Position numbers and translations under genes: made by a program
The notes under the pieces: generated by a model
The model's database searches: none
Told to the model about the DNA's origin: nothing
Seen by the model: only the letters and a program-made list of their open reading frames with translations
Shown here: piece after piece, positions 43,226 through 50,621 of the stretch
Numbering within the stretch: position 1 is the first letter of the stretch
Layout of the letters: every line of letters starts with the position of its first letter
From: a virus
Direction: 5' to 3' (one strand)
IMG/VR virus record: IMGVR_UViG_3300043788_000131
Location: 37,798 to 101,797 of that record
DNA length: 64,000 nucleotides

Positions 43226-43764
43226 CGTCGTTCCGCGAGTGCCCGTTCGTAAGCCGAGTAGGACGGGCGCAGTTGGTGTCCCTCCAAGACCCGCTGGTCG
43301 AGGAGGAGTGCGCCGTCCACCCCAGGGGCCGCGGACGACGAGGTCTGCGGTCCCTGGGCCGGCGCCTTGGGCGCCAAGTTCTTCGCCAGCGTCAGCCGCC
43401 AATCGAGCCGCTGCTTCGTGCGGATCAGGTGTTCCTTGTCCTCGACGATGGCTATGGCGCCGTCCTCATTGGTCTTCGGCGTCCAGTCTCGGTCGCCGTT
43501 GTCGGCGATCTCCAGGCCCTCCATGAGCAGGTCCGCACACCGCGCTTCCATCACGTCGCGCATGAGCGCGTCAAAGTCGGGGTGCGTCTTGCGCCAGCGC
43601 ACCAAGGTCGTGGGTTTGGGCATGCCCGGCAGCGCGCAAATGATCCGAAGCGATTCGTTGGTCTCGGCCACGCGATCAAGGACGCGCTCGGCCGCTTCTT
43701 CGCTATAGGTCGAGGGGCGACCCACGCGCGGTGCCTCGTGCACCGGCGGGATGTGATTGATCAT
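43222..43764 (-). CDS. terS: Terminase small subunit
   Basis: 180 residues. The N-terminal GRPSTYSEEAAERVLDRVAE, ICALPGMPKPTTLVRW and FDALMRDVMEARCADLLMEG form the HTH plus helical domain of terminase small subunits. The middle has DKEHLIRTKQRLDWRLTLAK and the tail is Pro/Ala-rich. It recognises the packaging site and recruits the large subunit. Its stop overlaps the convergent Myb-like gene by 4 bp. Confidence 0.85.
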   Translation of the reverse strand: MINHIPPVHEAPRVGRPSTYSEEAAERVLDRVAETNESLRIICALPGMPKPTTLVRWRKTHPDFDALMRDVMEARCADLLMEGLEIADNGDRDWTPKTNEDGAIAIVEDKEHLIRTKQRLDWRLTLAKNLAPKAPAQGPQTSSSAAPGVDGALLLDQRVLEGHQLRPSYSAYERALAERR

Positions 43765-43958
43765 TACGCACCGTGGGGCTTGGCAAGGCGGACTGAAGGA
43801 TGTTTGGATACCGCCGCGTTGGCGATGCGAACCGCCTTGCCTTCGTCGCCGCTATCGGCGAGAACCTTGTTGGCGACATCGCTCCACTGTTTCTTTGTCG
43901 CGGGGGTGTTGGCCTTCTTTGTGTGACGAGAAGGCCCGTCATTTGGGGACCAGGGCAT
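43764..43958 (-). CDS. Small HTKKA-type phage protein
   Basis: 64 residues from the ATG at 43958 (an ATG at 43973 is possible). MPWSPNDGPSRHTKKANTPA, then KQWSDVANKVLADSGDEGKA and RIANAAVSKH, is a small protein type frequent in phages. Its start codon shares the palindrome CATG (43956-43959) with the divergent gene. Function unknown. Confidence 0.65.
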   Translation of the reverse strand: MPWSPNDGPSRHTKKANTPATKKQWSDVANKVLADSGDEGKAVRIANAAVSKHPSVRLAKPHGA

Positions 43959-44220
43959 GGGAAACACCGCCATATACGAGATCGGGAAGTATCTTTTGGC
44001 CGTGCCACTCGAAGCTCAGCCGGACCGCATCACCAAGGTGTGGGACATCGTCACCATTGCTGACGGCTATAGTCTCGGCGTAGTGAAGTGGTATGGCTCA
44101 TGGCGCCGGTACTGCTTTTTCCCGACCCAAAGCACCGTGTTTGAGGAGCGATGCCTCAACGACATCGCCCGCTTCATCACAGATCAAACGCGCGAACACC
44201 GCGCGTCGAACCGACGATGA
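43957..44220 (+). CDS. Unknown protein, plus strand
   Basis: 87 residues starting MGNTAIYEIGKYLLAVPL at 43957. Conserved-looking core SLGVVKWYGSWRRYCFFPTQ and TVFEERCLNDIARFITDQTR; this type of protein is common in rhizobial phages and prophages. It begins within the same CATG as the divergent gene and is coupled to the next gene (ATGA). Confidence 0.68.
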   Translation: MGNTAIYEIGKYLLAVPLEAQPDRITKVWDIVTIADGYSLGVVKWYGSWRRYCFFPTQSTVFEERCLNDIARFITDQTREHRASNRR

Positions 44221-44453
44221 GCGGCATGGAAGAATTCGAGGCCAAGAAATACATCGCGACCGCACGCGCTACAGTCGTGGTCGAGGTGATCATCGGCGCC
44301 TCGTGGGGCGGACAATGTTCGGTGGCTCAGATCGCCAAACAGGCCGCCGATGAGGCCCGCGGCAAGATCCTTAACCTCTTCGCCACGAAGGGCATCCACA
44401 TGATCGGCGAGCCAGTCGTCACTGCCGTTTTCACGAAGGTAGCCGCCTCGTGA
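44217..44453 (+). CDS. Unknown 78-residue protein
   Basis: Starts MSGMEEFEAKKYIATARATV at 44217, overlapping the upstream stop (ATGA). Contains VVVEVIIGASWGGQCSVAQI and ARGKILNLFATKGIHMIGEP. Looks like a small alpha/beta fold; not recognised. Second gene of a two-gene rightward unit. Confidence 0.65.
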   Translation: MSGMEEFEAKKYIATARATVVVEVIIGASWGGQCSVAQIAKQAADEARGKILNLFATKGIHMIGEPVVTAVFTKVAAS

Positions 44454-44513
44454 TCGGCCCGCGCGTCACGGGCGGCACAGCACCGGGGCCGGTATTGCCG
44501 AACGACAAACAGG

Positions 44514-44585
44514 TCAGAAAGGCCACGGCGTCAGGCAGCCTAGCGCGAAGAAGATGCCCCAGAAAGCGGCGATTAACAGCATCAT
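44514..44585 (-). CDS. 23-residue membrane microprotein
   Basis: MMLLIAAFWGIFFALGCLTP then WPF. Its first ATG overlaps the stop of the gene at 44582-44779 (ATGA). A single membrane span occupies almost the whole peptide. Real because of the coupling and composition, but short; function unknown. Confidence 0.4.
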   Translation of the reverse strand: MMLLIAAFWGIFFALGCLTPWPF

Positions 44586-44779
44586 TTGAAGCCCATTCCT
44601 TGTAGCGCCTCGGGGACGCGACCGAAGATGGCGTTATTGAGAAGCTCGGTCGCGCACATCGCGGCCGTCTTGAGCTTCAACCCCTTCGGGATCAGGATGT
44701 CTTGCTTGGTGATAAGTTTGCCCTCGGCGTAGAGTTCCAGGCGCAAGGAGCTTGTCCCCGCCAGCGGAAGGTCGGTCAT
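44582..44779 (-). CDS. Unknown 65-residue protein
   Basis: ATG at 44779 with GGGGGA 5 bp upstream; starts MTDLPLAGTSSLRLELYAEG. Then ILIPKGLKLKTAAMCATELL. Its start shares CATG (44777-44780) with the divergent 29-residue gene. Function unknown. Confidence 0.6.
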   Translation of the reverse strand: MTDLPLAGTSSLRLELYAEGKLITKQDILIPKGLKLKTAAMCATELLNNAIFGRVPEALQGMGFK

Positions 44780-44867
44780 GCAGTCCCCCAAAGAATTTAT
44801 TGACGGCGTTGGCGCCGGCATAGCGCTGTGCGGGCTTGCCTACTGCCTGTGGCAGCTATGGCATTAG
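44778..44867 (+). CDS. 29-residue single-TM microprotein
   Basis: MQSPKEFIDGVGAGIALCGL then AYCLWQLWH, one membrane span. GGAAGG lies 6 bp before the ATG at 44778. Its stop (TAG at 44865) overlaps the stop of the convergent gene at 44864. Precise fit between two neighbours plus a good ribosome site support it. Confidence 0.5.
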   Translation: MQSPKEFIDGVGAGIALCGLAYCLWQLWH

Positions 44868-45145
44868 GTCTTCTTCTCGACCTCGGGCGGTGCCTCGCCT
44901 TTGAGACCGGCGCCGCATCTGGTGCGGACCCGCAGCGGCGAATTTAGGCGCTGCTCGAAGCTCAGCCGCGTATCGTCGAGGGCCAGGAAGAACGTATCGG
45001 AGTGGCGGGCCTTCTCGCATTCCTCGCTCGTGGCAAAGGTGACCCCCGTGCCCTTTGAGCCAAACTCAAACGTCACGATCGGCTGCCCTGATACGGCGTG
45101 AAGCAACGTGACCAGGATGAGAACTGGAGCGGTTGGTTCGGCCAT
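44864..45145 (-). CDS. Small exported-type protein
   Basis: 93 residues. N-terminus MAEPTAPVLILVTLLHAVSG is hydrophobic and may be a signal or anchor. The rest has ATSEECEKARHSDTFFLALD and a basic Cys-containing tail (RVRTRCGAGLKGEAPP). Coupled to the gene upstream by a TGATG overlap. Not recognised. Confidence 0.55.
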   Translation of the reverse strand: MAEPTAPVLILVTLLHAVSGQPIVTFEFGSKGTGVTFATSEECEKARHSDTFFLALDDTRLSFEQRLNSPLRVRTRCGAGLKGEAPPEVEKKT

Positions 45146-45348
45146 CAGATACCTCCCATGCCCCCCATGCCGCCCATGTCATCGCCCGCGCCGGGCGGTG
45201 TGGCAAGGCCGAAGCCTTCTGGGGCTGCTGGTGTCTGTGGAGGCTTTTTGGCGGCGGCCTTCATCCGGCGCTCGCCTGCGGCGTCCTCGCGGAGGTCTTC
45301 TGGGCTGCCTTCGTAGCCCTTGTGCTTCTTGCTCTTGTGCTTCGCCAT
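45145..45348 (-). CDS. Basic N-terminus, Gly/Met-rich C-terminus small protein
   Basis: 67 residues. MAKHKSKKHKGYEGSPEDLR is strongly basic; the end is GDDMGGMGGMGGI. Such composition is seen in small phage virion proteins. GGAGG lies upstream of the ATG at 45348. Function unknown. Confidence 0.6.
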   Translation of the reverse strand: MAKHKSKKHKGYEGSPEDLREDAAGERRMKAAAKKPPQTPAAPEGFGLATPPGAGDDMGGMGGMGGI

Positions 45349-45352
45349 TGGC

Positions 45353-45547
45353 TCAGCCTCCGTGTTCGAGAATGCGCTTCATTTCGAGCGGGTGCTCTGT
45401 GAAGTTGATCGTCACCCCGTAGATCAACAGTTGGCTCATGGCCGCGCGCGGACCGGAGTCGGGCGTCCGAATGAGCAGCCCGTCGTCCGGCCTGATGTAG
45501 ACCTCGCGGCCGAGGCAATCGTGGAGCGTCACGAATTTGTCCGTCAT
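45353..45547 (-). CDS. Unknown 64-residue protein
   Basis: Starts MTDKFVTLHDCLGREVYIRP at 45547 (ATGA overlap with the upstream gene). Beta-rich (LLIYGVTINFTEHPLEMKRI). Part of a run of coupled small genes below the transglycosylase gene. Confidence 0.6.
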   Translation of the reverse strand: MTDKFVTLHDCLGREVYIRPDDGLLIRTPDSGPRAAMSQLLIYGVTINFTEHPLEMKRILEHGG

Positions 45548-45855
45548 CGAGTGAGCACCGCGATGGCTTTGCTGTAGGCCGCTTGGCGCGCCTCGCGCGT
45601 GCCGGCGTTGCCGTTCTTGGCGTCGATCTCGGCAAAACTCGGCAGCGTCTCACGCTCGGTAGCCATTGCGGCTTCAGGATCGGGCGCGGGTATTTGTGCG
45701 GCCGACCATTCCACGATCTCGGAGTGCCGCACGAAGATGGTCGTGCCCACGGCACAGCGATTGGTCTGGTGATGCGAGCGCATCATCCAGCCATCCGGCA
45801 TTTCGTAGAGGGGGTCGGCATCAAATTCAGTGCCGAAGAGGCGGACGCGAGCCAT
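45544..45855 (-). CDS. Unknown 103-residue protein
   Basis: MARVRLFGTEFDADPLYEMP then TTIFVRHSEIVEWSAAQIPA; C-terminal half helical and charged (KNGNAGTREARQAAYSKAIA). TGATG overlap with the transglycosylase stop. Unknown; possibly a structural helper. Confidence 0.6.
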   Translation of the reverse strand: MARVRLFGTEFDADPLYEMPDGWMMRSHHQTNRCAVGTTIFVRHSEIVEWSAAQIPAPDPEAAMATERETLPSFAEIDAKNGNAGTREARQAAYSKAIAVLTR

Positions 45856-47027
45856 CAGATGCCTCCGGGCGTGAGACCGTATTGCGAGAGATCGACCTCG
45901 GTGCCTGGGCGCGACATGGGGTCGGCCGGGGCCAAACTCGGCGAAGTGCTGCCCATGTTCGGTGGGTTGGGAGAAACTTGGCCGGCCTCCCCTTGGTTGA
46001 CTTTTAAGCCAACCGGCGTGCCGAACTGAGCAAAATCAATGGCTTGCGGGGCGGTCCCGGTGCCGGTTTCTGCCAGGGGTTTTGCGGTATTTTGGGTAAA
46101 ACTCGGCTGCCCGAATTCCGCGAAGTCAGGCGGCTCGTGGCCGGTGGCGCCGCCGTAGCGCGCCTCCCGCGCTGCAATATCGCCGGTGATACTACTCGTC
46201 AGGTTGCCGACCGTGCCGGCGCGGCCGAAGTGCGGATTGATCGACATTTCGTAGGGCGAGAAGACGTCCGAAGTCGACATCGAGCCGGGAATTCGGCCGT
46301 TGAGCATGGCCGCGGCGCGATCGGGCCCAAAGTGGTGGCCCAGGTAGAGTTCCTCGTTGGTGGGTTCGCGTCCGAGACGTTTCGCCATGTCCTGGCGGGT
46401 GTCGCCGATAAAGCGCGTCCACCCTTGGGCTTGAGTGTAAGGATCGCTCGAATCGCCCACGCCATACTGATGGCGGAGGTTTCCGGTCATCTGAAAGATG
46501 CCGTAGATTGACTTCGATGAGTGTGCGTTCGGATTGCCGTTGCTCTCACGTTCGGCGACGGCGAGCGCAAATGCAGGATCTTCGCCGGCCTCGTTTGCGG
46601 CCCGCGTGATCGCGTCCTGGACCTCGGGGCGCATACCGCCGCCCTTCGGTGTGGCGGTGGGTGCGGAAGTCGGTGCTGAGGTCGGTGCGGCCGCGCCGGC
46701 AAAGAATTGCTGCGGGACACGGTCCTCACGGTTGCCTTTCGCACCGCGACCTTCGTCCGGGCGCCATGCAGGATCAGGGAGCGCGTTGATCCCGGCTTGG
46801 CCCTCAAGTGACCCCTGCGGCGCCGGGAGAATGGGCGACGGCGCCGCCTGCTCTTGCTTTTGCTTTTGCTCTTTCAGCTTTTTGATTGGCGTAAGCGGGT
46901 GCTCCAGGCCGAGCTTTAGTTCGTCCCACGACAGGGTGTCAGGACGAAGCTCGTTCCACATCGCCGCAAGGCCGGAGGCCCTGTTGTCCTCCACATTGGT
47001 CGAGCGGCGGAACTGAGAATAATCCAT
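45855..47027 (-). CDS. Virion-associated lytic transglycosylase
   Basis: 390 residues. A low-complexity N-terminus (KKLKEQKQKQEQAAPSPILP, then APTSAPTSAPTATPKGG) precedes an SLT goose-lysozyme-like domain: ALAVAERESNGNPNAHSSKS with catalytic Glu161, then IYGIFQMTGN and GHHFGPDRAAAMLNG. The C-terminus carries FAEFGQPSF / FAQFGTPVG repeats. The embedded domain suggests a virion protein that opens peptidoglycan during DNA injection rather than a lysis enzyme. Confidence 0.82.
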   Translation of the reverse strand: MDYSQFRRSTNVEDNRASGLAAMWNELRPDTLSWDELKLGLEHPLTPIKKLKEQKQKQEQAAPSPILPAPQGSLEGQAGINALPDPAWRPDEGRGAKGNREDRVPQQFFAGAAAPTSAPTSAPTATPKGGGMRPEVQDAITRAANEAGEDPAFALAVAERESNGNPNAHSSKSIYGIFQMTGNLRHQYGVGDSSDPYTQAQGWTRFIGDTRQDMAKRLGREPTNEELYLGHHFGPDRAAAMLNGRIPGSMSTSDVFSPYEMSINPHFGRAGTVGNLTSSITGDIAAREARYGGATGHEPPDFAEFGQPSFTQNTAKPLAETGTGTAPQAIDFAQFGTPVGLKVNQGEAGQVSPNPPNMGSTSPSLAPADPMSRPGTEVDLSQYGLTPGGI

Positions 47028-47037
47028 GGGGGACCAC

Positions 47038-47637
47038 TTACGAGACTCGTAGGACCATGCCCCCCGGCGGCAGTGGATCGGACCGGAACTTGTGGCTCGC
47101 GGCGAGCTCGCGCGCGGCCCGATGCGTCTCGATAAGCCGCTCCGCGTTCTCCATGGCCTGTGTCAGGCCACGGACTTTGTACGCGATCATCTTGCTGATG
47201 ATGTTGTCGTCGGCCTCGAAGCGGTCGGCGAGATCGGAAAGGCGGACGGTGTCGGCTTTCAGCGTCTCCATCTGCCGCCCGATCGCAGCAATTTTCTCAT
47301 CGAAAGCGTCGGTCATTATCTTGACGACGTCGACGTGGACGATGGCGCCCTTGTCGCTGCCGAGAAAGGCAGCAATCAGTCCCTCGACTTCGATCTTGAC
47401 GAGATCAATCGCGGGATCGGGGCGCATCGCGCCGTCGTTCGCACCACCTCCGCGGTCGTAGTGGGCGCGCTTGTCAGGATCGCGCAGCACGCGGATGGCC
47501 TGCCCGAGCTCTTTGAACACCTCTTCGTCGCCGCCATTGTCGGGGTGTAACTCTTTCGCTTTTTTGCGAAAGGCCTTGTTCAGTTCGGCGGGCGAGGCGT
47601 CGCGCTTCACGCCCAGGAGCGCGTACAGATCAATCAT
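47038..47637 (-). CDS. J-domain (DnaJ-like) protein
   Basis: 199 residues. Residues 1-60 are a J domain: LYALLGVKRDASPAELNKAF, the HPD motif at 31-33 (LHPDNGG) and AIRVLRDPDKRAHYDRGGG. No Gly/Phe region or Cys-rich zinc domain. The rest is helical (SDLADRFEADDNIISKMIAY). It would stimulate host DnaK ATPase. Placed next to the transglycosylase and coupled to the gene upstream (ATGA), so a role in virion assembly is possible. Confidence 0.82.
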   Translation of the reverse strand: MIDLYALLGVKRDASPAELNKAFRKKAKELHPDNGGDEEVFKELGQAIRVLRDPDKRAHYDRGGGANDGAMRPDPAIDLVKIEVEGLIAAFLGSDKGAIVHVDVVKIMTDAFDEKIAAIGRQMETLKADTVRLSDLADRFEADDNIISKMIAYKVRGLTQAMENAERLIETHRAARELAASHKFRSDPLPPGGMVLRVS

Positions 47638-48023
47638 TGCGATCCATCGAGTGGGTCACAGCCATATCCCTTTGGTTCAGCGCGTCCGGCACGAATGTCG
47701 CCCGCCCTCTGGGAGCGCGCGGCTTCTGGGTCGATTACCGGCAGCACCACCTTCTTCGGCGCCACGGTGAGCGCCACGACGTCGCCGGACGGCTCCGCAG
47801 GCACTGTGCCCTCAAGCACGAAGCTCTCGAACGTGCCGGCGAAGCGGGTGATCTCGTCGGGGTGCGTGTCAGGTCCGCAGACCTGGGCGGAAAAGCTCAA
47901 CAGCGTCATGCGACGGTTCCAAGCTATCGTCGCTTTATTGAGTGCAGCCGTTTCCTCATGCAACAACTGCTCCGGGCTCAACGCCCGCGGGTTGCGTAGT
48001 TTCGCCCCTACCTTGCGCCCCAT
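47634..48023 (-). CDS. Unknown 129-residue protein
   Basis: ATG at 48023 with AAGGAG upstream; starts MGRKVGAKLRNPRALSPEQL. Helical first half, beta second half (VALTVAPKKVVLPVIDPEAA). Overlaps its upstream neighbour by 16 bp and the J-domain gene by 4. Function unknown. Confidence 0.6.
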   Translation of the reverse strand: MGRKVGAKLRNPRALSPEQLLHEETAALNKATIAWNRRMTLLSFSAQVCGPDTHPDEITRFAGTFESFVLEGTVPAEPSGDVVALTVAPKKVVLPVIDPEAARSQRAGDIRAGRAEPKGYGCDPLDGSQ

Positions 48024-48223
48024 ATCCACTCCTTGATCCTTGTCCAAAGGCCGCGACGCCGCAGGGCGTCTTGACGGTCCTGCTCGGCCCATTTTGCGTT
48101 GTTGGCCGCGATTGCTTCCTGGGTGACAAGATCGCGCCGACCGGCGAGGCGAGGCGAATAGCGCTCCGCCTTCATGGCGGCGATGATGTCAGGATACCGC
48201 TCGCGATGACGCCGCTCGGCCAT
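48008..48223 (-). CDS. 71-residue basic helical protein
   Basis: MAERRHRERYPDIIAAMKAE ... DALRRRGLWTRIKEWIWGAR. Amphipathic Trp-rich end suggests membrane-surface contact. Coupled by TGATG to the gene upstream. Unknown. Confidence 0.6.
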   Translation of the reverse strand: MAERRHRERYPDIIAAMKAERYSPRLAGRRDLVTQEAIAANNAKWAEQDRQDALRRRGLWTRIKEWIWGAR

Positions 48224-48648
48224 CAGTCGTCGTCGTGACCGATGAAGCCGCGGAACCTCAATTCCTGCACGACAGCGCGCGCGGTCTCGATGGTGACCGT
48301 GAGGCTTCCGTGCTTCACTACGCGAGGCGTGTTCTCGACGTCGGCAACGAATTGTTTGACGCGATCGCGCTGCACGTACCCGCGCATGGTGCGGTGGGCG
48401 GCCTCAGCGCCGTCCTGGCGCGCACGCGCGGTAAGCTGGTCGACCTCGGCCATGGTGTAGATCGGCAGCGCGCTCGCGGCTTGGTTGGACTCGGCCTTAA
48501 TCTCATCTGGCAGCCAACCGGCTGGCAATGAGGCCTTAGTCTCGGCTTCGCGGGCCTTGGCGTACTCAGTGAAGGACGGTTTCGGCCCCGGCTTCTTGAC
48601 CTTGCGGCTGTGGCTCTTGACCTTGCGGCCCTTGGCTTTGTGCTTCAT
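48223..48648 (-). CDS. Unknown protein with basic N-terminus
   Basis: 141 residues from the ATG at 48648, which has GAGGGGG 2-8 bp upstream; an ATG at 48687 is possible but weaker. N-terminal MKHKAKGRKVKSHSRKVKKP is strongly basic, then helical, then RVVKHGSLTVTIETARAVVQ. Its first 83 bp overlap the end of 48566-49390 in another frame. Function unknown. Confidence 0.55.
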   Translation of the reverse strand: MKHKAKGRKVKSHSRKVKKPGPKPSFTEYAKAREAETKASLPAGWLPDEIKAESNQAASALPIYTMAEVDQLTARARQDGAEAAHRTMRGYVQRDRVKQFVADVENTPRVVKHGSLTVTIETARAVVQELRFRGFIGHDDD

Positions 48649-49390
48649 TTCCCCCTCGTGGTTCGAAGCGATCACAAACTCGGTCATTCCGGACTAAGCC
48701 GTTGACCAATGAGCATCGGGATAGAGCCCCTCCCCTGGGGTCCATCCACATCGAGCAGTCTGCACACTGGTCGGCAGACCTTGATTTTCCGTAATCGACC
48801 GCCTCCTTGTCGATCTTGAAGGCGTCCTCGACGCCCAGGCGGCGCAGATCCCGGATGATTCGCCGGTCGTTAGCGTCCGGCTGGTCGAGTGCCGGCGCGC
48901 AGGCATAGTCCTTGTCGACCACTTTCAGCGGCTTGCGCTGGCAGAAGGCGATGGCGCGCTCCAGCCCCCGCTCGTAGCGGTGCGGCGTCGAGCCCTTATG
49001 GAGGACGAACTCGTGCTCGCCGGCAGTCGCAAATTCGTGGGCGTCGACGTACTCCTCGATCGGATTGTCGGCGTCGAGGAGGACCTTCTCGATGGCCTCA
49101 TGGGTGAGCAGGCATTGGAGTGTGTCTTGGGGCGAAAGGCCGGTGTCGATCGCCTCGCCGAGCAACTGTTCGGCAAAGGCCGGATCGTGCAGTGCGCGGG
49201 CGAATTCTCGATCGACAAATCGAGTCGTGCCAGCGACGTTGTAGCCGCACAGGTACGGGCAGTCGACGTTGGCCTCGATCTTTACCCATCGCTTCATCAG
49301 CGAGGGTGCGCCGCCGATCTGCAGGAGCTTGTGGAGCTCGCGCGTGTGCGACAGCGGGTTGGGCCGCCGGTGCCGGTGTCCTGCTGACAT
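48566..49390 (-). CDS. Unknown conserved-type phage protein with C-terminal Cys cluster
   Basis: 274 residues from the ATG at 49390 (GGGGA upstream). Middle: HEAIEKVLLDADNPIEEYVD then AHEFATAGEHEF, a pattern I have seen in alphaproteobacterial phage proteins. C-terminus: CADCSMWMDPRGGALSRCSL ... NDRVCDRFEP, a four-Cys motif like small Fe-S or zinc sites. The Gln/Gly/Pro-rich tail (AQSQGPQGQEPQPQGQEAG) overlaps the next gene. A structural or head-protein role is possible. Confidence 0.6.
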   Translation of the reverse strand: MSAGHRHRRPNPLSHTRELHKLLQIGGAPSLMKRWVKIEANVDCPYLCGYNVAGTTRFVDREFARALHDPAFAEQLLGEAIDTGLSPQDTLQCLLTHEAIEKVLLDADNPIEEYVDAHEFATAGEHEFVLHKGSTPHRYERGLERAIAFCQRKPLKVVDKDYACAPALDQPDANDRRIIRDLRRLGVEDAFKIDKEAVDYGKSRSADQCADCSMWMDPRGGALSRCSLVNGLVRNDRVCDRFEPRGGNEAQSQGPQGQEPQPQGQEAGAETVLH

Positions 49391-49391
49391 T

Positions 49392-49631
49392 TCATCCCCA
49401 CCACCCGCCGAAGAGCCGGGCGACGTTGCGGGCGAGACGGCCGCCCTTGCGCCAATCCCAGCCGCTGCGCGAGCGGGTAGGCCGATAGATGACCTGCGGA
49501 TCATCGACCTTGAAAAAGTGCCAGGGCCGCCACTCTGACCGTGCGCGCCAGCTATTGCGACGTGCCGCGCGGTAGGTGTTGGCCGGCCGCGCTCCGCCAT
49601 GCACCTGCCGGCGCAGAATGTTCCCCCACAT
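49392..49631 (-). CDS. 79-residue Arg/Trp-rich protein
   Basis: MWGNILRRQVHGGARPANTY ... WRPWHFFKVDDPQVIYRPTR ... ARLFGGWWG. Thirteen or more Arg and eight Trp. The stop is adjacent to the next ATG. Unknown; the composition suggests nucleic acid or membrane contact. Confidence 0.5.
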   Translation of the reverse strand: MWGNILRRQVHGGARPANTYRAARRNSWRARSEWRPWHFFKVDDPQVIYRPTRSRSGWDWRKGGRLARNVARLFGGWWG

Positions 49632-49647
49632 ATTTTCCCCCTAAAAC

Positions 49648-49839
49648 TCACTCGTTTGGATCAATCAACGCGGCATCGCGCTCCTGCGCGTAGCGCCCGA
49701 CAGCCGCATGCACGAGCTCGTGGTCCGAGCGGTACTGATCCTCGGCCCGCACATGCCGGCGCAGGATTCCGTTCAGGCGCTCGGCCTGGGCGCGCGTGAG
49801 GGCGCGCTCTGCGCCCTCTATGCTGGGTGCCCAGCACAT
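49648..49839 (-). CDS. 63-residue helical protein
   Basis: MCWAPSIEGAERALTRAQAE then RHVRAEDQYRSDHELVHAAV; ATG directly follows the stop of 49840-50367 (TAAATG). Helical and charged. Unknown. Confidence 0.55.
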   Translation of the reverse strand: MCWAPSIEGAERALTRAQAERLNGILRRHVRAEDQYRSDHELVHAAVGRYAQERDAALIDPNE

Positions 49840-50367
49840 TTACGCAGCGGCGGAAGTCTGGGCATGTGCGAGAGCAACACCGTTGCCCGTGGCGACCGGC
49901 TGAGTGGTCGCGCCCTTGATGACCCCGTTGACCGCGGTTTGCGCATCTTTGACCGCGTGATAGGCGGTGACGGCGGTCGAGAGCGGCGTCGAGCCGTTGA
50001 GGACCGCCTTGCCCAGCACGTTGACTGCGGCAGTGGCCGCATTGATCGCGGTGATCGCACCGGCGACTCCGGCACCCACAGCCCCGCCGCCAGGGACGAC
50101 CGCGCTGAGAATGCCGATCGCCTGCAGTGCTTCCTGGAAGATGGCGAGCAAGGAGGCCTGATGCGCCTGAATCCAGGCGAAGATGCCCTGGATGTCGACT
50201 TCGAGCGTGTGGCCTACGGTCTGCAACAACTGCCAGCCTTTGGTCACCTCCGCGACGACCCACGCCTCGTCTTTCGCGAAGCCTGCTTCGAGTTTGGCGA
50301 AGAAGCCGCTGATGCCAGTCGGGGCGACGGCTACAGGTGCGGGCGTCGGTGTGACTACGGTCGTCAT
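49840..50367 (-). CDS. Ala/Val-rich hydrophobic protein
   Basis: 175 residues. N-terminal Pro/Val region (TTVVTPTPAPVAVAPTGI), then an amphipathic helix (IFAWIQAHQASLLAIFQEAL) and a hydrophobic Gly/Ala core (GILSAVVPGGGAVGAGVAGA, ITAINAATAAVNVLG). Could be membrane-interacting (holin-associated) or a coiled virion protein. ATG overlaps the upstream stop (ATGA). Confidence 0.55.
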   Translation of the reverse strand: MTTVVTPTPAPVAVAPTGISGFFAKLEAGFAKDEAWVVAEVTKGWQLLQTVGHTLEVDIQGIFAWIQAHQASLLAIFQEALQAIGILSAVVPGGGAVGAGVAGAITAINAATAAVNVLGKAVLNGSTPLSTAVTAYHAVKDAQTAVNGVIKGATTQPVATGNGVALAHAQTSAAA

Positions 50368-50615
50368 CGGTTGAATCTCCGTTGGTTGGCCTCGTAGGCC
50401 GCGAGTTGTGATTGGATGTCCGCGATCGTCTGTTTGACGCGCGGCAGTTCAGACTGGACGACGGCCGAGAGTGCGTTAGCCTTGATCAGAAGCTCTTTGA
50501 CGCTCTCGACCTGGGCCTCGACGACGCCCGCGAGGTGGGCGAGGTTGTTCACGACGGCGTTGATGCGCGCGGGATCGAGCCCCTCGAAGCGAAGGGCAAA
50601 GTCTTCGATGGACAT
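50364..50615 (-). CDS. 83-residue coiled-coil protein
   Basis: MSIEDFALRFEGLDPARINA then VVEAQVESVKELLIKANALS and KQTIADIQSQLAAYEANQRR, heptad-like hydrophobics. Coupled to the downstream hydrophobic protein. Looks like a spanin- or tail-type coiled coil; no lipobox or signal. Confidence 0.55.
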   Translation of the reverse strand: MSIEDFALRFEGLDPARINAVVNNLAHLAGVVEAQVESVKELLIKANALSAVVQSELPRVKQTIADIQSQLAAYEANQRRFNR

Positions 50616-50621
50616 GGGGTT

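Noticed and set aside
44450-44605. GTG frame (51 codons) overlapping the stop of 44217-44453
   Set aside because: The first 20 codons look reasonable, but the rest is basic and off-frame in composition, and it lies antisense to the 23-residue microgene and the end of 44582-44779.
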